Part shown: positions 1 to 4,904 of the stretch, one piece after another
How the letters are laid out: each line of letters starts with the position of its first letter
Numbering within the stretch: the first letter of the stretch is position 1
Notes under the pieces: model-generated
Told to the model about the DNA's origin: nothing
Seen by the model: only the letters and a program-made list of their open reading frames with translations
Database searches by the model: none
Assembly (NCBI GenBank): GCA_023442215.1
Contig: JAEZMP010000113.1
Span: forward strand, 1-5,270
Direction: 5' to 3'
DNA length: 5,270 nucleotides
Origin: Pseudomonadota bacterium
GTDB lineage: Bacteria > Pseudomonadota > Alphaproteobacteria > Rhizobiales > Segnochrobactraceae
Program-made: the position numbers and the translations under genes

Positions 1-7
1 CGGGGCG

Positions 8-2059
8 TCATGCGCTTTGCGCGAGCGGGTCGCCCGGAATCAGCGTGATCTGGCCGCCGGAGACGATGCTGTCGAGCGGGGCAGGGCGTCCCAGCAGGTA
101 GCCCTGGGCCTCGTCGCAGCCTTCCGCCTTCAGGAGCGCGAGCTGCGCATCGGTCTCGATCCCTTCGGCGAGCACGGGGATCTTCAGGCTGCTGCCGAGT
201 GCCAGAATGGCGCGGATGATCGCTCTCGCCGTGGGGCTGTCCTCCACTTCCCGCATGAAGGACCGGTCGAGCTTGATCTTGTCGAACGGGAATGCCCGCA
301 GGATATCGAGCGAGGAATAGCCGGTGCCAAAATCGTCGAGCGCGATGGAGACGCCGAGGCGCTTGATCTCCCGCAGCATGTGAAGCGAGCGCTCCCGGTC
401 GACGAAGATGGTCGATTCCGTCAGTTCGAGTTCCAGCCGCTCCGCATCGAGCCCGGTTTCTCGCAGCGTGCGCCGGATCAGGTCCGGCAGGCCCGCGGCG
501 CCGAACTGGATCGGCGACAGGTTCACGGCGATCTTGTACGGCGGCGACCAGGTCGCGGCGGTCGCACAGGCGGTCCGAAGCACCCATTCGCCGATCGGCA
601 GGATCAGGCCGCTCTGCTCCGCCACGGGAATGAAGTCCGAGGGCGGGACAAGGCCGCGAACGGGATGCCGCCAGCGCACCAGAGCCTCATATCCCCGGAT
701 CTCGCCTGTCAGCACCGATGTCTGCACCTGATAATGCAGGTCGAGCTGCCCTTTCTCCAGGGCCTCCCGCAGTTCGGCCGCGAGCTCACGGCGTGTCCGC
801 ACGAAATCGTCCATCGAGGGCTCGTAGAAGCAGATCGATCGGCTGACATCGCCTTTCGCGCGGTACATCGCGAGATCGGCGTTGCTGGCGAGCGCCGTGC
901 GCGTGGTCGCATCGTCGGGATAGAACGCCACGCCGATACTGCCGCCGGGAATGACTTCCCCGTCGTCGAGTGTGATCGGCTTCGACAGAACCGTTTCGAT
1001 CCGGCGGAGGAACCCCCGCAGCATTTCGTCGCTTTCGACGCGCCGGAAGGCGGCGAACTCGTCGCCTCCCATCCGTCCGATCACCTCGTCGCCGCGCAGC
1101 AGGCCCATCATGCGGCGCCCCAGGATCTTCAGCACCTCGTCTCCGGCCGCGTGCCCGCGCCGGTCGTTGATTTCCTTGAAGCGGTCGAGGTCGATGGCGA
1201 CGAAAGCCACGCGCGCGCCGACGGAGTCCGCGGCAAGGAGTTCACGGTCGAGCCGCTCGTTGAACCCGTTCCTGTTCGGGAGCCCCGTCAGCCCGTCATG
1301 GGTCGCGATCTCGCGAAGCCGCTCGACGGATTCCGCACGCGTGCTGCCGTCGATGAAATAGCTGGCGAAGCCGGCGGCGACGACAACGAGGGCAACGCAC
1401 GCCACGGCCAGGGCAAGGGTGCGTGCCGCTTCCGGATTGGTGACCGCGTTGTCGATATCGAGCGGTGCGATCCGCAGCGCCGTCATGCCGGTAAAATGCA
1501 GGCTGAGAATGGCGAATGCCAACAGCCCCGCCCCGATCAGCGCCTGATTTCTGAAGCGACAGCGCACGATGGTGAAAGCGGCGAGGGCCGAGAACCCGAC
1601 TGCGAGGAGGATGGAGGCGACGAGATAGGCCACGTCCCAGCTGACGATACCTTGGACGCGGTAGGCGAGGATGCCGCTGTAGTGCATCACGCTGATGCCG
1701 AGGCCGATAATTCCGCCGCCCACGAGCGCGGCCGTCGTCGAGTTCCGGTCTGAGGCGACGATGAAGCCGAGGGCGGAACCGAAGAACGCGACGAGCAGCG
1801 ACACGATCGTCAGGACCGGATCGAAGCCGGACGGGACCCCCGGATCATAGCCGAGAATGGCGATGAAATGGGTGCACCAGATCGTGGTGCCTGCGGAGGT
1901 CGCGGTCAGGACGTGCCAGCTCATCTTCTGGGCACCCTTTGCCGAAAGGGAGCGGTTGAAGAGTTTGACGGTCGTCCAGGAGCCGACGGAGCATATCAGG
2001 CCTGCAACGATGACAAGCCAGATGTTGTGCTGGTAGGCGATGCAAGCCGCAACGCTCAT
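8..2059 (-). CDS. MHYT-GGDEF-EAL membrane cyclic-di-GMP cyclase/phosphodiesterase
   Basis: Predicted inner-membrane enzyme that makes and/or degrades the second messenger cyclic di-GMP in response to a membrane signal. From the start used here the product is 683 residues. Residues about 12-235 form seven hydrophobic helices with three MHYT-type motifs: THF around His64, MHYSG around His126 and LHFTGM around His188. The GGDEF domain (about 252-412) has an intact GGDEF at 331-335. The inhibitory-site position reads RGDE (322-325) rather than RxxD. The EAL domain (about 425-670) keeps EAL at 458-460, NLSP at 513, ELTES at 545, DDFGTG at 575-580, KLD at 596, AEGIE near 632 and AQG near 652, so phosphodiesterase activity is plausible. 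The domain order matches Pseudomonas MucR and NbdA. The frame stays open to an ATG at 2195-2197, but the ATG at 2057-2059 fits the family N-terminus and follows GAGAG by 10 nt. Domain calls are firm; the ligand and net activity are unknown. Confidence 0.95.
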   Translation of the reverse strand: MSVAACIAYQHNIWLVIVAGLICSVGSWTTVKLFNRSLSAKGAQKMSWHVLTATSAGTTIWCTHFIAILGYDPGVPSGFDPVLTIVSLLVAFFGSALGFIVASDRNSTTAALVGGGIIGLGISVMHYSGILAYRVQGIVSWDVAYLVASILLAVGFSALAAFTIVRCRFRNQALIGAGLLAFAILSLHFTGMTALRIAPLDIDNAVTNPEAARTLALAVACVALVVVAAGFASYFIDGSTRAESVERLREIATHDGLTGLPNRNGFNERLDRELLAADSVGARVAFVAIDLDRFKEINDRRGHAAGDEVLKILGRRMMGLLRGDEVIGRMGGDEFAAFRRVESDEMLRGFLRRIETVLSKPITLDDGEVIPGGSIGVAFYPDDATTRTALASNADLAMYRAKGDVSRSICFYEPSMDDFVRTRRELAAELREALEKGQLDLHYQVQTSVLTGEIRGYEALVRWRHPVRGLVPPSDFIPVAEQSGLILPIGEWVLRTACATAATWSPPYKIAVNLSPIQFGAAGLPDLIRRTLRETGLDAERLELELTESTIFVDRERSLHMLREIKRLGVSIALDDFGTGYSSLDILRAFPFDKIKLDRSFMREVEDSPTARAIIRAILALGSSLKIPVLAEGIETDAQLALLKAEGCDEAQGYLLGRPAPLDSIVSGGQITLIPGDPLAQSA

Positions 2060-2103
2060 AGTGAATAGTCTCTCGATCCCGATAACCATGACGGAACAGA
2101 CCG

Positions 2104-2125
2104 CCGGATATTTTACTTGATCCGG
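2104..2125. promoter_or_regulatory. Inverted repeat CCGGAT-N10-ATCCGG upstream of the MHYT gene
   Basis: Two perfect 6-bp arms flank a 10-bp AT-rich spacer. The site lies about 45-66 bp upstream of the preferred start codon at 2059. Position, symmetry and AT-rich centre suit an operator for a dimeric regulator, but I do not recognise a specific regulator's consensus. On the minus strand the spacer contains TAAAAT, which could act as a -10 box, without a good -35. Confidence 0.4.
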
Positions 2126-2287
2126 AAGGCCGACACCCATCACGGATGCATGAACGTTGTTTTCGATTTCTGGTGAAAGGAATCGAGCTGAGACCATGAC
2201 GGAAGCGGCCTCGGCCTCAATCAGCGGATCAAAGGAAACGAAACGCGCGACGTGCGAATTGGATCCATCGATTGTACGGAAAGGAAC

Positions 2288-2310
2288 AAAAAAATCGGCG
2301 GCGATGCCGC
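2288..2310 (-). terminator. Second minus-strand hairpin with T7 tract
   Basis: Read on the minus strand, GCGGC-ATC-GCCGC forms a 5-bp GC stem with a 3-nt loop. Three bases later comes an uninterrupted run of seven T (plus-strand A at 2288-2294). It lies about 120 nt beyond the stronger terminator at 2430-2464. It may be a back-up terminator for the Pro/Tyr-rich gene or the end of a separate short transcript. The short stem and 3-nt gap before the T run make it moderately supported. Confidence 0.5.
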
Positions 2311-2429
2311 GGTCGCGTTTCTAGCCTCGTACGGCGTTGATACGAACGGGCGGCAGACTTGGTTCACCCGAACTGGCCCTGCCCGAGGTCGATCGTTCCG
2401 GCCGGGCTTCCGCTGTTCTGTATGCAACA

Positions 2430-2464
2430 GAAAAGGCCGCCGTCCCGGGAAGGGAGCGGCGGCC
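2430..2464 (-). terminator. Rho-independent terminator of the Pro/Tyr-rich protein gene
   Basis: Plus-strand GGCCGCCG (2435-2442) is perfectly complementary to CGGCGGCC (2457-2464). An inner TCCC/GGGA pairing extends the stem past a single bulged G and leaves a GGGAA loop. On the minus strand the stem is followed directly by TTTTCTGTT. It lies about 90 nt past the stop codon at 2556, the expected place and orientation. Confidence 0.8.
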
Positions 2465-2555
2465 GCTTCATGCACGCTTGGTGCGCGCTTCGTAGGCACC
2501 TGATGGACGGTTCAGCTGCGCGCGAGGGCGCGCATCGAGCGCCTATTGCGCGCTC

Positions 2556-3035
2556 TCACCAAGCCGGGCGCCACGGCCGCGGACCCCAGCCCGGACCACC
2601 CCGGTAATAGGGGCGCGGCGCGACATAGGTCTGGGACACCACGTAGCCGGTCGGCTCCTCATAGGTGGGCTCCTCGTAATAGACCGGCGGAGGCGGCGGC
2701 GGCGCGTAGACCTGCACCGGCGCGGCATAGACCGGGGGCGGGGGAGGTGCGTAGACGGGGGCCGGGGCGGCATAGACGGGGGTCGGCTGGGAGGCGAAGG
2801 CGGCGCCGGCGAGCACGCCGACCGCAAGCCCGATGCCGGCCGCCGCAGCGGCGGCACCGCCGTTGTTGTTCCAGCCGCCCGCTTCCGCGGTGGAGGGCAT
2901 GAAGGCTCCGGCGGCGACGGTGAGCGCCATCGCGGTGGCGAGCGCCGGCAGGAGCCGGCGCCGATGGCGGGGGGCGGCGACGGGCTGCAGGCTGGCGGCC
3001 TCGGGCCGGGAAATCGTCTGGACGGCGCTCGACAT
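2556..3035 (-). CDS. Small exported Pro/Tyr-rich repeat protein, function unknown
   Basis: A 159-residue protein. The start ATG at 3033-3035 is preceded by AGGA with 8-nt spacing. The N-terminus has a basic stretch (HRRR near 24-27), a hydrophobic core at about 28-45 and a signal-peptidase-like AEA at 50-52. A second Ala/Gly-rich hydrophobic segment follows at about 60-82; it could be a membrane helix or glycine-zipper-like. Residues 84-128 are repeats of the form PVYA-P(n), then YEEP twice. The C-terminus (about 140-159) is rich in Gly, Pro, Trp, Arg and Tyr and ends in RPW-RPAW. Similar short Pro/Tyr-rich exported proteins occur in Rhizobiales genomes as hypothetical proteins. An envelope or surface role is inferred from composition only. 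It looks like a single-gene unit with its own terminator. The frame stays open further upstream, but that part has no family-like or signal features. Confidence 0.8.
   Translation of the reverse strand: MSSAVQTISRPEAASLQPVAAPRHRRRLLPALATAMALTVAAGAFMPSTAEAGGWNNNGGAAAAAAGIGLAVGVLAGAAFASQPTPVYAAPAPVYAPPPPPVYAAPVQVYAPPPPPPVYYEEPTYEEPTGYVVSQTYVAPRPYYRGGPGWGPRPWRPAW
2652..2786 (-). repeat. Degenerate tandem repeats encoding PVYA/PPP units
   Basis: On the plus strand, GGCATAGAC, GCGTAGAC and GGGGGCGGGG-type units recur imperfectly. They encode Val-Tyr at five places, separated by Ala-Ala-Pro or runs of five to six prolines, followed by two YEEP units. The variants differ at many synonymous and some non-synonymous positions, so this is an old in-gene repeat and not a recent expansion. 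Confidence 0.65.
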
Positions 3036-3058
3036 CGGAATGGTCCTGTCGTCGTGGG

Positions 3059-3082
3059 AACCGCAAGCGGTGGAATGCGGTT
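3059..3082. repeat. Nested inverted repeats upstream of the Pro/Tyr-rich gene
   Basis: AACCGC (3059-3064) is the inverse of GCGGTT (3077-3082). Inside it, ACCGC-AA-GCGGT (3060-3071) is a second, competing palindrome. The element lies 24-47 bp upstream of the start codon at 3035, where an operator or a 5'-UTR hairpin could act. GC-rich DNA yields such repeats by chance, so confidence is modest. Confidence 0.35.
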
Positions 3083-3228
3083 CGTGATGCCTCTTCGCCG
3101 CGGCCTCTCCGAAAGGGGGATGGCCCGGCGTTGGGAACAGGAATAGGTCCCACCGGCTGAACCGCACATGAACGGTGCGCGGGCCGCTTCGCCGCCTCGG
3201 ACCGAGCACCGGAGAGCGGAGCCGATCG

Positions 3229-3262
3229 CGCCGTCCGGGCGTTGAGATGGCCCGGGACGGCG
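3229..3262. repeat. Long hairpin, about 12 bp with one bulge
   Basis: 3229-3240 pairs with 3250-3262 around a 9-nt loop, with only G3254 bulged. It starts about 85 nt upstream of the secreted-protein start at 3316. No T tract follows on the plus strand and no A tract precedes it, so it is not a canonical terminator. It could be a leader structure of the 3316 transcript. Confidence 0.4.
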
Positions 3263-3315
3263 TCCATGGACGGCTGCCATGAGGGGGCCGCCGGCACACA
3301 GGCAGGGAGGAACCG

Positions 3316-3774
3316 ATGGGTTCTGTCGCACGATCGTCTTCCGCGTCGCTTTCGACGCGCATTCGCGTTTCCATGACGGGTTTCGCGCGCGCTGGCCGGA
3401 TCGCGGCGGCTGCGGTGACGTTGGCCGTGCTCGCCCTCGTCGCGACCGCGCCCGGCGCTGCCGCCGGGACGAAGAAGACGGCGGTGCCCGCCAGCCTGAA
3501 GCCCTGGGTCGGGCGCTGGAACGGGCCGGAGGGCCTGTTCCTGGAGATCGCGCCCGCTTCGAAGCCGGGCACGGTCCGCATCGTCCTCAAGGACACGCTC
3601 GACGACCAGGCGACCTATGTCGGCCGCCTCGACGGCGACGTCATCCGCTTCGTCCGCCACGGCACCGGCGCGGCGATCCGCCATGGAACCGGCGCCGAAA
3701 CCGGGTTCAAATGGCTCGTGGGCAAGAAGACCTGCCTGATCGTCGTCAAGGACAAAGAAGGCTATTGCCGCTGA
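3316..3774 (+). CDS. Small secreted protein of unknown function, two C-terminal cysteines
   Basis: A 152-residue product. The ATG at 3316 follows a strong Shine-Dalgarno (AGGGAGGA, 3304-3311). The in-frame ATG at 3373 has none, although starting there would give a more conventional signal peptide. Residues 28-50 are a hydrophobic export signal with a likely cleavage site after AAA at 48-50. The mature part is about 100 residues. It opens with a Trp/Gly/Pro motif (WVGRWNGPEG, 64-73), alternates beta-strand-like segments, and ends with Cys140 and a terminal GYCR containing Cys151, which suggests a periplasmic disulfide. I recall similar small proteins with the W-G-x-W-x-GPEG opening and GYCR ending as uncharacterised genes in Rhizobiales. 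A small beta-barrel-like fold is an inference. It is probably monocistronic, because a structured 3' region and a terminator follow. Confidence 0.8.
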   Translation: MGSVARSSSASLSTRIRVSMTGFARAGRIAAAAVTLAVLALVATAPGAAAGTKKTAVPASLKPWVGRWNGPEGLFLEIAPASKPGTVRIVLKDTLDDQATYVGRLDGDVIRFVRHGTGAAIRHGTGAETGFKWLVGKKTCLIVVKDKEGYCR

Positions 3775-3794
3775 CGCGGGTGGCGGCGCCGGAA

Positions 3795-3862
3795 AGCGCT
3801 TCCTATCTATCGGTCGAGGTATCGGCGAAGCGCTCGGACGCGGTCCGATCCTTTGCGAAGGA
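3795..3862 (+). other. Three consecutive hairpins downstream of the secreted-protein gene
   Basis: Three helices lie side by side. AGCGCTTC (3795-3802) pairs perfectly with GAAGCGCT (3827-3834). TCGGAC-GCG-GTCCGA occupies 3834-3848. TCCTT-TGCG-AAGGA occupies 3849-3862. The second and third abut without a spacer, and the first shares one base with the second. A terminator hairpin follows 8 nt later. This may be a structured 3' UTR of the 3316-3774 mRNA or a small RNA. I recognise no known RNA family and see no dedicated promoter. Confidence 0.45.
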
Positions 3863-3870
3863 CGCGGATT

Positions 3871-3889
3871 CCGGCGAGGGCCGGTTTTT
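3871..3889 (+). terminator. Rho-independent terminator after the secreted-protein gene
   Basis: CCGGC (3871-3875) and GCCGG (3880-3884) form a 5-bp all-GC stem with a GAGG loop. Five T follow directly (3885-3889). It lies about 100 nt past the stop codon at 3774 and just before the rimP promoter, a sensible place to insulate the two units. The short stem limits confidence. Confidence 0.65.
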
Positions 3890-3890
3890 C

Positions 3891-3920
3891 CTTGCCAATC
3901 CTGGGTTCGCGGGTCTATAG
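3891..3920 (+). promoter_or_regulatory. Housekeeping-sigma promoter for the rimP-nusA operon
   Basis: CTTGCC (3891-3896), an 18-bp spacer and CTATAG (3915-3920) each match the alphaproteobacterial housekeeping pattern CTTGAC-N17-CTATAT at five of six positions. In classical register this reads TTGCCA-N18-TATAGC. A start near 3927 would give a leader of about 195 nt before rimP. No other candidate upstream of rimP is as good. Confidence 0.6.
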
Positions 3921-3926
3921 CATCGC

Positions 3927-4123
3927 CATTCCACCTTCTCGTTCGGATCCGGTTGGGCCGGGTGAGAGTGGGTCCCGCCGGGGCCCGCTCCCGTCGGTGT
4001 TTGCCGATCGGCCTGCGACGGGAAGGAAGACGACCATTCTAGGCGCCGGACGGCCGCTGCCGCCGTGACGTTCCCGTCACGGCACGCCGCAGGCCGACGC
4101 GCGATGTGGAGAACGGACGGGCA
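3927..4123 (+). promoter_or_regulatory. Structured 5' leader of the rimP-nusA mRNA
   Basis: It contains three strong hairpins. GAGTGGGTCCC pairs with GGGGCCCGCTC at 3966-3990 (11 bp, two G-U pairs, GCC loop). CCCGTCG pairs with CGACGGG at 3990-4022, enclosing the palindrome GCCGATCGGC at 4003-4012. GCCGTGACG-TTCC-CGTCACGGC at 4062-4083 is a perfect 9-bp stem. None is followed by a T run, so these are not simple attenuator terminators. In enterobacteria the rimP-nusA operon has a structured leader and NusA affects its own expression; a similar role here is inference. Hairpin 1 and hairpin 2 share base 3990. Confidence 0.5.
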
Positions 4124-4861
4124 GTGAGCGATATCGCGGACCCGAACAATACCCGATCCCTCCCGGCCGAAGGCGCGGTGGAACCGCGGCTCGTGACCGA
4201 GAACGGCATCGATGCCCGCGTCGCGGTCATCGTCGAGCCGGTGATCGAGGATCTCGGCTACCGGCTCGTGCGGGTGCGCGTCACCGGCGAGAACGGCTGC
4301 ACCCTGCAGATCATGGCCGAGCGGCCGGATGGCACCATGTCCGTCGAGGACTGCGAGGCGGTCAGCCGCGAAGTCTCGCCGGCGCTCGATGTCGACGATC
4401 CGATCGACAAGGCCTATCATCTTGAGGTGTCCTCGCCGGGCATCGACCGTCCCCTGGTGCGGCGGTCCGATTTCGAGCGCTGGTCCGGCCATGTGGCCAA
4501 GGTCGAGATGCGCGTGGCCCAGGCCGGACGCAAGCGTTTCCGCGGCGTCCTGGCGGGTGTCGACGGCGATCTGTTCGGCCTGACGCTCGATGAAGGCAAG
4601 GCGGGCGCCAAGGGCGCCAGCAAGGGCTCCCGGCCGAAGATGATGAAGAAGGCGCCGCCGAAGGCCGCGAAGGCCCCGGTGGAGGAAGCGGCTTCGGATG
4701 CCCCGCCCGCGGAAACCGTGTGGCTGCCGCTCGACGATGTCGGCGAAGCCAAGCTGGTCCTGACCGACGCGCTCGTCACCGAGGCGCTCAGGGCCGAGAA
4801 GCGCGCCGCGCGCGGTGCCGAGGCAGATGCCGGCGACGGCAGCGAAACCGAACTGAACTGA
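4124..4861 (+). CDS. rimP: Ribosome maturation factor RimP
   Basis: Cytoplasmic factor that binds the small ribosomal subunit and is needed for 30S maturation. From the GTG at 4124 it has 245 residues, against about 150 in Escherichia coli. The N-terminal alpha/beta domain has the DLGYRLVRVRV strand and the family signature EVSSPGIDRPL at about 101-111. A C-terminal SH3-like domain begins near 115. Its middle is split by a Lys/Ala/Pro-rich insertion at about 157-197, before the last strands (WLPLDDVGEAKLVL, 200-213) and an acidic tail. Such extended RimPs are common in Rhizobiales. The start is uncertain. GTG 4124 gives an MSD-type N-terminus with GGAG 12 nt upstream. GTG 4106 would add six residues and has only a weak AGG. 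nusA follows after 43 nt, so they are likely co-transcribed. Confidence 0.95.
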   Translation: MSDIADPNNTRSLPAEGAVEPRLVTENGIDARVAVIVEPVIEDLGYRLVRVRVTGENGCTLQIMAERPDGTMSVEDCEAVSREVSPALDVDDPIDKAYHLEVSSPGIDRPLVRRSDFERWSGHVAKVEMRVAQAGRKRFRGVLAGVDGDLFGLTLDEGKAGAKGASKGSRPKMMKKAPPKAAKAPVEEAASDAPPAETVWLPLDDVGEAKLVLTDALVTEALRAEKRAARGAEADAGDGSETELN

Positions 4862-4863
4862 AC

Positions 4864-4869
4864 AGGAGG
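4864..4869 (+). promoter_or_regulatory. AGGAGG motif without a nearby start codon
   Basis: A perfect Shine-Dalgarno core sits just after the rimP stop, but no ATG, GTG or TTG follows at usable spacing. The nusA start at 4905 has its own site, AGAGGA at 4894-4899, ending 5 nt before it. The motif could be a ribosome stand-by site between the two genes, or chance. Confidence 0.25.
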
Positions 4870-4904
4870 CGGTCCGCGAGGATCGCCATCCGGAGAGGAA
4901 AGCC

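Larger units (their letters stand above)
2060..2555. other. Non-coding region between the MHYT gene and the Pro/Tyr-rich protein gene
   Basis: Both flanking genes are on the minus strand. No frame here looks like a real protein. The part next to the MHYT gene (about 2080-2300) is clearly more AT-rich than the surroundings, as expected of a promoter region, and carries a CCGGAT inverted repeat. TACAAT on the minus strand (2271-2276) resembles a -10 box but has no convincing -35 partner, so no promoter is called. The distal part holds two minus-strand terminators and the short inverted repeat TTCTGT-N5-ACAGAA at 2416-2432. Confidence 0.7.
3036..3315. other. Divergent intergenic region with strong inverted repeats
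   Basis: It separates the minus-strand Pro/Tyr-rich gene from the plus-strand secreted-protein gene and should hold both promoters. I find no convincing -35/-10 pair on either strand. It contains nested repeats at 3059-3082 and a long hairpin at 3229-3262. The 10-bp palindrome GTCCATGGAC lies at 3262-3271, next to the hairpin. Confidence 0.6.

Noticed and set aside
17..1753. Long plus-strand open frame opposite the MHYT-GGDEF-EAL gene (578 codons)
   Set aside because: Its translation shows no domain and is biased to Arg, Asp, Gly and His as expected of an antisense frame in GC-rich DNA. The minus strand has unmistakable GGDEF and EAL domains.
2060..2197. 46-residue N-terminal extension of the MHYT protein from the ATG at 2197
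   Set aside because: No ribosome site precedes it, the residues do not resemble the family, the DNA is AT-rich and holds an inverted repeat, and the downstream ATG matches the usual MHYT N-terminus.
2283..2338. EcfG-type stress promoter (GGAAC ... CGTT)
   Set aside because: GGAAC at 2283 and other GGAAC sites upstream of the genes lack CGTT at 16-18 bp spacing.
3036..3596. Upstream extension of the Pro/Tyr-rich protein frame
   Set aside because: The extra residues are low-complexity, run antisense to the secreted-protein gene, and would bury a clear signal peptide that has its own ribosome site.
3853..4068. Short plus-strand frame (71 codons) across the terminator and rimP leader
   Set aside because: It begins at a TTG inside a hairpin, spans the terminator and promoter, and shows no protein-like features.
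4021..4068. GGAAGGA motif followed by an ATT-initiated ten-codon frame in the rimP leader
   Set aside because: ATT initiation is very rare and nothing else supports a peptide; the purine-rich stretch is partly in the hairpin at 3990-4022.
3890..4123. Possible initiator tRNA gene before rimP, as in Escherichia coli
   Set aside because: I looked for a cloverleaf with a T-loop and acceptor stem. The GGTTCGCGGG stretch near 3904 is promoter spacer and has no matching arms.
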